NCBI GenBank assembly: GCA_019057975.1
Contig: JAHLWJ010000259.1
Coordinates: 1 to 6,493 of the forward strand
Source: Promethearchaeota archaeon
GTDB lineage: Archaea; Asgardarchaeota; Lokiarchaeia; Sigynarchaeales; SOKP01
DNA length: 6,493 nt
Direction of reading: 5' to 3'
Positions 1 to 6,047 of this stretch are shown one piece after another (the first letter of the stretch is position 1; each line of letters starts with the position of its first letter). The notes beneath the pieces are model-generated. The model had not been told where the DNA came from, did not search any database, and saw only the letters and a list, made by a program, of their open reading frames with translations. A program made the translations under genes and the position numbers.

Positions 1-1722
1 TTAAGAAAGAAAGAAGGTGCTGCTTATCTATTCTTCCCTTTGTTAGCAATGTTTAGAACAAAAAAATTAAATAAATTGATAACAAAAATTTCCAGAAAAG
101 CACCAAAATTCTGGAAAATGTTTTGGACAATAGGAATCTTCATCTCATTTGGATTTATCATTTTTGCATTTTATTTATTTTTTACAAATTTTATTAACCT
201 AATCGTGAATCCTAGAATAGAACAAGCAGTAATACCTCTCATTCCTGGAGTAACAATTGACCTACCCATGTTTTTTTACTTAATTCTTCCATTGTTATTC
301 ATCGTTACTACTCATGAATTTGCTCACGGAATTGCAGCGAGTGCAGAGGGATTAGATATTAAATCTACAGGAGTTCTTGGAGCAGGCCTTTTTTACATTA
401 TTGGCCTTGGTGCTTTTGTTGAAGTTGATGAGAGAATTGTAAATTCAAGTAAGGTTAATAGGTATACCAGGTTAAGAGTCGCAGCAGCAGGAACATACAT
501 AAATGGAATTACGGCAGGGATCGCTTTTATCCTAATATTAATGTTTCCCCTAATGATATCACCTTTTTATCGCCAGGTTCCACAAGTTAATATAGTTTTA
601 GAAGAAGAACAGGGTGGATTTAATTATGGGAACCTCTCAAGTAGAGATGTAATCATCGCAATTAAAAAGAAAGGAACTCCTGATACAAATTATGTATACC
701 TGGATGAGAATAAAGGAATTTCATTGAGTAGCGTTTTTAATAATAAAACAACACTACAATGTTCTGTAGGAGATAATTTAACCTTAAAAACATATAATCC
801 GTCTTCTGATGAATTTTTAGCTAAAAATGTTACCTTGGGTCCACAATATAACATAGGTATTAGTTATCAATATTTATCTAATGGTAGTGGATTGAAAATA
901 ACTAAAATTTATTCTGAAACTGAAGGTGGAAATAACTTTGACAAAAACTTAACAGTGGGATTAATTATTAGTGAAATTAACGGAGTTCCTATTAACATTT
1001 CAAATGGGGATACTTTAGAAAGAGTTTTAACAACTTTCAATTTAACGAGTTTGAATTTTAGTAAAAATTCAGTAAATTGGATTTTAGATGTAGAAACCAT
1101 AGGAGTTTATATAGGAATTTATAGTAATTCATATTTTATGTACAAAAATAGCATTGCCAAATTTTTTACAAGCTTTTGGCCAGATTTTTTATTAAAGGAA
1201 CTCATATGGCTTTTTTTTATAGCTTTTAGTATTACTCTCTTTAATATGTTACCCTTACCTGTATTTGATGGGGATAGGGTTGTTAAAGAATTAATTAATT
1301 GGGGTATAGGAGAAAATTACAAATCAATAAAGAAAAAGAAAGAAAAGTTTTATTTCAAAAAATCGGACAAAAATTATGAACTTTCAGAATATCGCGTTGA
1401 AAAAATAAACTCTATAAATATAATAATGAAGGATCAATCAAGATTTATTGAACCTAGTACAATTAAACTTTCAGAAGAAAAATTTGAAATGATTGATAAA
1501 ATTGGGGATGGGTTTAAGGATACTGTTTTATTGAACCTCCCTGAAGAAACGAAATTAACAGAAGATACGATAATTGAAATTTCTTATGAATATTACTATG
1601 ATGAAAAGAGAAAGATAAAGAGTATAATTCTAAATTCACTAAGAGCGATTACCTTATTTATTATCGCAGGTAATTTCATTTTATCTTTTATTAAATTTGG
1701 TGGATTAATCTTTTGGGTTTAA
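1..1722 (+). CDS. Site-2 protease (M50) family intramembrane zinc metalloprotease, 5'-partial
   Basis: This is a membrane-embedded zinc protease that would cut transmembrane substrates, as in regulated intramembrane proteolysis. Residues are numbered from the TTG at 40. The zinc motif HEFAH is at 92-96 in a membrane helix. The second motif, NMLPLPVFDG (402-411), supplies the metal-ligand aspartate D410. Hydrophobic segments lie at about 30-52, 75-92, 107-127, 147-172, 383-402 and 534-560. Between the two motifs are two PDZ-like regions, about 190-275 and 284-362; the second has the typical VGLIISEINGVPI core. A charged soluble block (about 413-527) sits between the aspartate helix and the last helix, which is longer than a usual S2P linker. 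The frame is open from base 1, with no stop before TTG 40 or ATG 49. The segment ending in FRTKK resembles the middle of archaeal S2P N-termini, so I infer the true start is upstream of the window. The gene ends in three in-frame TAA codons (1720-1728). The family call is secure; the substrate is unknown. Confidence 0.9.
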   Translation, partial: LRKKEGAAYLFFPLLAMFRTKKLNKLITKISRKAPKFWKMFWTIGIFISFGFIIFAFYLFFTNFINLIVNPRIEQAVIPLIPGVTIDLPMFFYLILPLLFIVTTHEFAHGIAASAEGLDIKSTGVLGAGLFYIIGLGAFVEVDERIVNSSKVNRYTRLRVAAAGTYINGITAGIAFILILMFPLMISPFYRQVPQVNIVLEEEQGGFNYGNLSSRDVIIAIKKKGTPDTNYVYLDENKGISLSSVFNNKTTLQCSVGDNLTLKTYNPSSDEFLAKNVTLGPQYNIGISYQYLSNGSGLKITKIYSETEGGNNFDKNLTVGLIISEINGVPINISNGDTLERVLTTFNLTSLNFSKNSVNWILDVETIGVYIGIYSNSYFMYKNSIAKFFTSFWPDFLLKELIWLFFIAFSITLFNMLPLPVFDGDRVVKELINWGIGENYKSIKKKKEKFYFKKSDKNYELSEYRVEKINSINIIMKDQSRFIEPSTIKLSEEKFEMIDKIGDGFKDTVLLNLPEETKLTEDTIIEISYEYYYDEKRKIKSIILNSLRAITLFIIAGNFILSFIKFGGLIFWV

Positions 1723-1743
1723 TAATAAAATTTTATTTTTTAA

Positions 1744-2730
1744 ATGGTATTAATGGCTAATTACAATATTTTCTTGAAGAAAGGTAAATGTTCTTATTGC
1801 AACAATTCAGTAGTAATTGAGAGAAGATATTCAGGTGAAAACCTCTGTCCTAATTGTTTTGAGAAAAACATCGAAAAAATTATATATAAAACCATTTCAA
1901 AATATAAGATGTTAAACTCTAATGACAAGATTATAGTAGCACTCTCTGGCGGTAAGGATTCATTTACTCTTTTATATAATCTCTCTATGATTCAAAAAAA
2001 CCTCTATAATCCTGAACAACTCATAGCATTAACAATAGACGAGGGTATAAAAGACTATAGAGAAAATAGCATTAAAAATGCAATCGATATATGTAAAGAA
2101 CTAAATATCGAACATCATATCATCTCATTTAAAGAAAAAGTTGGCCTAACTTTAGATGAGATTATCAATATAAAAAAAATCCTCCCTGATTACAAATATG
2201 CTTGTAATTATTGCGCAACAATAAGGAGAAGATTATTAAATGATGGAGCTAAAGAATTTGGAGGAAATATCTTAGCCATGGGACATAACCTTACAGACAT
2301 AGCAGAAACTTTTCTGATGAATATTCTATATAAACGTTTTCACTTAATAGCAAATCAATATTTATTTAAGGAAGAAAATTCAAGAGTAAATCAGTTTTTT
2401 ATTAAAAAAATTACTCCATTAATGAGAATTCCTGAAGAAGAGATCTTCTTATATGCAAATATTAAAAAGTTCAATTATTACCCTTCACATTGCCCCTATA
2501 GAGAAAGAGATCCAATAATAAGAAAAAGAGTCTTAGATTTTATTCAAGAATGTAAAAAATATAGTCCAGAAATAGAATTTAATTTACTCAATGGTTTTTT
2601 GGAATTATCGGCTATACTCTATAATCCTGATGAAAAAATAGAATATCTAACATGCCAATCTTGTGGGTATCCGTGTACAAATGCATCTATTTGTACTTTT
2701 TGCAGTTATTTAAAAGAGTTGAATCAATAG
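1744..2730 (+). CDS. TtuA/Ncs6-family tRNA 2-thiouridine synthase
   Basis: This is an ATP-dependent tRNA thiolation enzyme of the PP-loop superfamily. It adenylates a uridine C2 and inserts sulfur, which in archaea is usually delivered by a ubiquitin-like carrier. The 328 residues are a normal family length. An N-terminal zinc finger has C16, C19, C35 and C38. The PP-loop SGGKDS is at 68-73. C154 and C157 (CNYC) with C250 match the three cysteines that hold the [4Fe-4S] cluster in TtuA. The motif GHNLTDIAET is at 180-189. A C-terminal finger has C304, C307, C317 and C320, with an extra C311. From memory of the families, TIDEGI-DYR, CxxCxxxRRR and AETFLMN look like Ncs6/CTU1 (wobble U34), while the CGYP-type C-terminal finger also fits TtuA (U54). 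The target position is therefore undecided, leaning to U34. The start is ATG 1744; ATG 1753 is an alternative, and no Shine-Dalgarno site precedes either. It lies 21 bp after the protease and could share its transcript. Its end overlaps the convergent ATPase gene by 7 bp. Confidence 0.93.
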   Translation: MVLMANYNIFLKKGKCSYCNNSVVIERRYSGENLCPNCFEKNIEKIIYKTISKYKMLNSNDKIIVALSGGKDSFTLLYNLSMIQKNLYNPEQLIALTIDEGIKDYRENSIKNAIDICKELNIEHHIISFKEKVGLTLDEIINIKKILPDYKYACNYCATIRRRLLNDGAKEFGGNILAMGHNLTDIAETFLMNILYKRFHLIANQYLFKEENSRVNQFFIKKITPLMRIPEEEIFLYANIKKFNYYPSHCPYRERDPIIRKRVLDFIQECKKYSPEIEFNLLNGFLELSAILYNPDEKIEYLTCQSCGYPCTNASICTFCSYLKELNQ

Positions 2731-3716
2731 GATTTTTCAATCAAGTATTCTCCCATTTCTTTTAGTTTATCGTATTCTCTTATTTCTTCCTTGAATAAAG
2801 GTACTTCAATTAAATTCTTATGCAAATTCTCACTAAATATTTTTTTTATTTTTATTAAATTTTTTTCCTGCATTTCTCTTCTTGCTTTACAAAATTCACA
2901 TAGTTCAATAGGATCTTGGTATAACTGATTCACAACTATATTAGAGACGGAAATATTATTTTTTATCAATTCGTTTAATAACCGTCCAGTTTCTGTAATA
3001 GCCATTTCCTCAGGTATCATTACAATTATAAATGAATTCTTAGTAGGATTTGTAAGATCTTCTCTCGCATTTAAAATCGATTCATTTAATCTTTCCAGAA
3101 CATCTAATGAATTATCTTTTTCTTTTTCTTCACGCGTAAATAGCCTTTTTACAGCCCCAAACATATTACCTATTTTTACTCTCATTTTTATCAGTTTTCC
3201 TATCCATCCAGATAAAGTTTCAGGTAGACTTAAAAATCTGAGAGTATGTCCTGTGGGGGCAGTGTCAAATATAATTAAATCATAATCATGGTTTGTCTCA
3301 ACAAACTCTAATATTTTTCCAAAAGCTAAAGCTTCATCAATTCCTGGAGGAGTCATTGAAGTTAATTCTTCCATGTCCCCAAAAAGTGGCATATTTTCCA
3401 TTAGTCCAGACATACCCATTTCTTCCATTGGATTTATATTAGTTATTCCCTTAAATTCTGCCATATTTACCTTAGGGTTAATCTCTAAAGCAGTAAGATT
3501 ATCTATCCCTTCAATAGGAGTAGGTATACCGGGTAACAATTCAACTCCTAAACTATCTCCCAAAGAATGAGCAGGATCGGTACTTATTATCAATGTATTT
3601 CTACCATGCTCTGCTGCCCAAATTGATGAACTTGCAGCGCAACTCGTTTTTCCTACTCCTCCCTTACCCCCAAACATGACCATTTTTAAATTTAATAAAA
3701 GATCCTTTAATTGCAT
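2724..3716 (-). CDS. Get3/ArsA-like ATPase (TRC40/GET3 family)
   Basis: This is a cytosolic SIMIBI-class P-loop ATPase, most likely a dimeric chaperone for tail-anchored membrane proteins. The deviant Walker A GGKGGVGKT is at 16-24, with signature lysine K18. Switch I DPAHS is at 47-51 with D54, and switch II DTAPTGHT is at 151-158. The late PLFKEEIR loop (306-313) contacts adenine in relatives. The C273-x-x-C276 pair matches the zinc cysteines that join Get3 dimers. Residues 97-121 hold seven methionines ahead of the conserved PPGIDEALAF (123-132), in the place where Get3 proteins form their hydrophobic client groove. The protein is a single ATPase unit of 330 aa, unlike the duplicated bacterial ArsA, and no arsenic gene lies nearby, so a targeting role is the better inference. 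The ATG at 3716 is supported by an AAGGTG Shine-Dalgarno-like site 11 nt upstream. The gene is co-directional with aRF1, 57 bp downstream of it. The family call is firm; the tail-anchor role is inferred. Confidence 0.93.
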   Translation of the reverse strand: MQLKDLLLNLKMVMFGGKGGVGKTSCAASSSIWAAEHGRNTLIISTDPAHSLGDSLGVELLPGIPTPIEGIDNLTALEINPKVNMAEFKGITNINPMEEMGMSGLMENMPLFGDMEELTSMTPPGIDEALAFGKILEFVETNHDYDLIIFDTAPTGHTLRFLSLPETLSGWIGKLIKMRVKIGNMFGAVKRLFTREEKEKDNSLDVLERLNESILNAREDLTNPTKNSFIIVMIPEEMAITETGRLLNELIKNNISVSNIVVNQLYQDPIELCEFCKARREMQEKNLIKIKKIFSENLHKNLIEVPLFKEEIREYDKLKEMGEYLIEKSY

Positions 3717-3727
3717 TTTTGAAATTA

Positions 3728-3733
3728 CACCTT
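3728..3733 (-). promoter_or_regulatory. Shine-Dalgarno-like site of the Get3-like gene
   Basis: AAGGTG on the minus strand matches part of the archaeal consensus GGAGGTGA, with 11 nt between it and the ATG at 3716. It is the clearest ribosome-binding site in the window. It supports translation from a leadered, perhaps bicistronic, transcript and supports this start over the Met codons at residues 12 and 14. Confidence 0.45.
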
Positions 3734-3753
3734 TTTGGTTATTTTGAACGAAA

Positions 3754-3763
3754 TTTATTTAAA
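3754..3763 (-). promoter_or_regulatory. Putative TATA box for the Get3-like gene
   Basis: The minus strand reads TTTAAATAAA, about 42 nt upstream of the ATG at 3716. It lies within the 57-bp gap after aRF1, so the ATPase may have its own promoter as well as read-through from aRF1. This is a weak, motif-only call. Confidence 0.3.
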
Positions 3764-3773
3764 CATTTTACTA

Positions 3774-5054
3774 CTAATAGTCAATTTTATACCTAAGAAT
3801 CGCAGCTATTCCCCCGAAAGTACTATATAACATTTCACCCTCTTCTGTTTCAGTTGATAATATTTCTACGTCTGTACCAGTAGATTCAGCTATTACTCCA
3901 AGTTCTTCAATTATTGAATTAATTTCGATAATTTTAAATGAATTTGAACTACATTTTGGGCAATTCTCTTCTTGGATATCTCCTTTAAATTTATTTAGTG
4001 ATCGTTTCTTTAAAGTTCTATTTTCACTATAATCACAATTTGAACAACCTAATTTGATTATATGTGTATCTAGCTTCTCAGAAAGCAAGAGCATACCAAC
4101 AACACCGTAGTTCAATGCCCTTTGTATTTCTTCTAACCCATAAGTAGCTAATCCTGTCTCGTTAGAAATCTCTTTCATAAAGCGCTGCATAGCTTCTTTT
4201 TCACGAATATATTTAACATTTTCGATTTGGTCTTTAACTTTTTCTATTAAAGCACGAATTCCTTCAGCACCACCATACCCAATATCTACGGTGTCAAATA
4301 TTTTATCCTGTAATCTATAATCTAAACTCTCATCTTTTACAAATTTATCTTTTGAAGGACCTGGACCTCCTACAAAAATACCCTGTAAATCTTCAAATTT
4401 TAAAAATACCTCATTTACTTTTTCAGAAATTCGTCGATAGAAAGCAATTTCAGCTTCTTCGTTTAATCTTTCAAATCTTCTCTGTGATTGGCCACCTTGT
4501 GAATGTTTCGAGTGAATACCAGAGGTAAATTCTTTTACAACCTCTACCCTGTTTCCTTTAATATAACCAACAGCAGATTTTTTTCGACCAATTACTAATA
4601 AACCATAAGTCTCCGTAGGTGTAAGCATATCCTCTAAAGGCCATAGTAAAAATTCGTTTGCACAGTGATATCTAAATGTTTTAACTCTATCAGGAGGTTC
4701 TACAATTGTTAATTCATTTCTCTCTGTACCTGGGGTGTTATTTTGAGGTATTGCCCCAGAAAACATAACTAAACCATTTTCAGGCACTTCTTTTATGTTT
4801 TTTAATTGTCCTAAGAGACTATTAATACTATCTAATACATTCTTTCTGGTTAATTTTGATTTAATATTTTGACTTTCACTAATTTCGTTCTTTAAATGAT
4901 TTGTTACATCTGAAATTTTCCTATCGTGAGGAATATACAAAGAGATTAACTCTGTATGAAATCCTTTTTTATTCTTAAGTTCATCTATTTTCTGCTTCGT
5001 TCTATAGATCTTTAAATCATTTGTTTTCTTTTTTGCCACTGCACTCATATCCAT
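3774..5054 (-). CDS. prf1: Peptide chain release factor aRF1 (archaeal eRF1)
   Basis: The protein reads all three stop codons in the ribosomal A site and triggers peptide release, together with the GTPase aEF1A. At 426 aa it has the usual archaeal length. Domain N carries NIKS (63-66) and the YxCxxxF motif (YHCANEF, 129-135), both for stop-codon decoding. Domain M carries the catalytic GGQ at 187-189, within a KHSQGGQSQRRFERL context. Domain C has a minidomain with zinc cysteines C337, C340, C365 and C368, and ends in FGGIAAILRYKIDY, as in eRF1. The loop matching human GTS (Gly31-Thr-Ser) reads H33-T34-E35, so the glycine position is His; the spacing to NIKS is conserved. The start is ATG 5054; ATG 5048 is an in-frame alternative, and neither has a Shine-Dalgarno site. 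The gene ends in tandem TAG TAG (3776-3771). It is divergent from phosphopantothenate synthetase and upstream of the Get3-like gene. Complete genes in this window end in TAA, TAG and TGA, consistent with an omnipotent factor and the standard code. Confidence 0.97.
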   Translation of the reverse strand: MDMSAVAKKKTNDLKIYRTKQKIDELKNKKGFHTELISLYIPHDRKISDVTNHLKNEISESQNIKSKLTRKNVLDSINSLLGQLKNIKEVPENGLVMFSGAIPQNNTPGTERNELTIVEPPDRVKTFRYHCANEFLLWPLEDMLTPTETYGLLVIGRKKSAVGYIKGNRVEVVKEFTSGIHSKHSQGGQSQRRFERLNEEAEIAFYRRISEKVNEVFLKFEDLQGIFVGGPGPSKDKFVKDESLDYRLQDKIFDTVDIGYGGAEGIRALIEKVKDQIENVKYIREKEAMQRFMKEISNETGLATYGLEEIQRALNYGVVGMLLLSEKLDTHIIKLGCSNCDYSENRTLKKRSLNKFKGDIQEENCPKCSSNSFKIIEINSIIEELGVIAESTGTDVEILSTETEEGEMLYSTFGGIAAILRYKIDY

Positions 5055-5095
5055 CTATAATGATTATAAATTATACAAAAAATTAATATTTTTTC

Positions 5096-5103
5096 TTTAT
5101 ACC
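5096..5103 (-). promoter_or_regulatory. Putative TATA box for the aRF1 gene
   Basis: On the minus strand this reads GGTATAAA, centred about 45 nt before the aRF1 ATG, predicting a leader of roughly 20 nt. A second candidate, the AT-rich palindrome AATATTAATT region at about 5081-5090, would instead give a leaderless start. It sits directly beside the opposing TATA element of the CoA gene. Confidence 0.4.
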
Positions 5104-5107
5104 AATC

Positions 5108-5116
5108 TATATAAAG
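5108..5116 (+). promoter_or_regulatory. Putative TATA box for the phosphopantothenate synthetase gene
   Basis: The sequence TATATAAAG is centred about 32 nt before the ATG at 5144. With the usual archaeal spacing of about 25 nt from TATA centre to start site, transcription would begin near 5137, giving a leaderless or nearly leaderless mRNA. This is motif-based only; AT-rich DNA makes such matches common. Confidence 0.5.
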
Positions 5117-5143
5117 AACATTATTTAATAGATGTGAAATTAT

Positions 5144-5941
5144 ATGGCTCTGAATGAAAATCAAAACAATACAGTACCTAAAACGCACCCACGATATCAA
5201 AGTTTAAAATTTCGGCACAAAATTATCGATGGGATGAAAAATTTAGTAGTTGCAGAAGCAGGATTGATAGCTCATGGTAGAGGTGAATGTTTTGATTATA
5301 TTATAGGTGAAAAAACAACTAAAACCGCGAAATATGCAATAAGAGCCGCTGTAGCAGCTTTATTAATAGCAGAAAAACCAGTAATTAGTGTAAATGGAAA
5401 CGTTGCTGCTTTAGTCCCTAATGAACTTGTGACTCTATCAAAATTGTTAAACATTCCTCTTGAAATTAATTTATTTTACTACAAGGAAGGACGAATTAAG
5501 GCAATCAAGGATGTTTTAAATAAAGCTGGAGCTACAGATATTAAAGGAATCAATGAAGAAAAAATGATTGAACTTGAAGGACTTGAAAGTAATAGAAAAA
5601 AAGTAGAATTCATAGCAAAGGCAGATGTTGTCATGGTCCCTTTAGAAGATGGTGATCGTACAGAAGCATTGAAAAAATTAAATAAAAAAGTAATAGCTGT
5701 TGATTTAAATCCTTTAAGTAGAACTGCTCTTTGGGCTGACATTACAATAGTCGACAATATCATAAGAGTCATACCTGAAATGATAGAAATCGCAAACCAA
5801 TTAAAGAAATTAAATGACAGCGAATTAAATGATATTCTGAATAACTTTGACAATAAATTGAATATTCAAAACACACTGGATCTAATAATTGATCATATTG
5901 AAAAACAAAAAGTAGAAGCATTTAAAATCCTTAAGAAATGA
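5144..5941 (+). CDS. 4-phosphopantoate--beta-alanine ligase (archaeal phosphopantothenate synthetase)
   Basis: This enzyme joins 4-phosphopantoate and beta-alanine using ATP (giving AMP and PPi) to make 4'-phosphopantothenate. It is the second step of the archaeal CoA route, after pantoate kinase, and replaces bacterial PanC/CoaA chemistry. Its 265 aa is the usual length of the family (COG1701, formerly DUF137; characterised in Thermococcus kodakarensis). Recognisable blocks in order are HPRYQSL (15-21), GLIAHGRGECFDY (40-52), SVNGNVAALVPNEL (82-95), PLEDGDRTEAL (166-176), DLNPLSRTA (187-195) and WADITIVDNIIR (197-208). The last ~50 residues are a charged helical tail. The ATG at 5144 places HPRY near the N-terminus, as in relatives. 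A GTGA at 5134-5137, 6 nt upstream, could act as a weak Shine-Dalgarno site, but a TATA-like box at 5108-5116 would give a very short leader. Pantoate kinase is not in the window. The assignment is confident. Confidence 0.95.
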   Translation: MALNENQNNTVPKTHPRYQSLKFRHKIIDGMKNLVVAEAGLIAHGRGECFDYIIGEKTTKTAKYAIRAAVAALLIAEKPVISVNGNVAALVPNELVTLSKLLNIPLEINLFYYKEGRIKAIKDVLNKAGATDIKGINEEKMIELEGLESNRKKVEFIAKADVVMVPLEDGDRTEALKKLNKKVIAVDLNPLSRTALWADITIVDNIIRVIPEMIEIANQLKKLNDSELNDILNNFDNKLNIQNTLDLIIDHIEKQKVEAFKILKK

Positions 5942-5993
5942 ATTTATGAATTCTCTTGATACATAAAAACTTAAAAGTTTCAAATATTATAAA

Positions 5994-6003
5994 TTATATA
6001 TTA
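5994..6003 (+). promoter_or_regulatory. Putative TATA box for the acetyltransferase gene
   Basis: TTATATATTA lies in an extended A/T-only stretch (5983-6008, nearly all A and T) about 50 nt before the ATG at 6048. It predicts a start near 6024 and a leader of roughly 24 nt. The rest of the 5942-6047 gap holds only a weak 5-bp hairpin (AAACT/AGTTT, 5967-5980) and no gene. Confidence 0.4.
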
Positions 6004-6047
6004 ATAATGCTGTTCTTGAGTTACTAATCTTTTGAGCAAGTTAAACG

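Noticed and set aside
909..1100. Minus-strand open frame of 63 codons inside the protease gene
   Set aside because: It is fully antisense to a gene with clear family motifs, has no recognisable domain and no start signals; a shadow of AT-rich coding DNA.
1211..1218. T8 run in the protease gene, with similar runs at 271-277 and A8 at about 2172-2179, as possible slippage or frameshift sites
   Set aside because: The reading frames are intact across all of them and the family motifs continue in frame. Such runs are expected at this base composition.
3373..3570. Plus-strand open frame of 65 codons inside the Get3-like gene
   Set aside because: It is antisense to the conserved Met-rich and switch I region; its Ile/Ser/Pro composition is what complementary codons would give.
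2724..3716. Arsenite-pump ATPase (ArsA) as the function
   Set aside because: It has only one ATPase unit, the CxxC and Met-rich segment of Get3, and no arsB, arsR or arsD nearby. The ars name would mislead.
5132..5137. Minimal upstream ATG-TGA in frame before phosphopantothenate synthetase
   Set aside because: The predicted transcription start falls at or after this point, so it is probably not in the mRNA. It is likely chance.
5479..5853. Minus-strand open frame of 124 codons inside phosphopantothenate synthetase
   Set aside because: Its Ser/Phe-rich, low-complexity composition is typical of the reverse of Lys/Glu/Asn codons. The plus-strand gene has family motifs throughout.
5967..5980. 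AAACT-TAAA-AGTTT hairpin after the CoA gene as a terminator
   Set aside because: The stem is only 5 bp and A/T-rich, and it is not followed by a convincing T-run. Archaeal termination does not usually need it.
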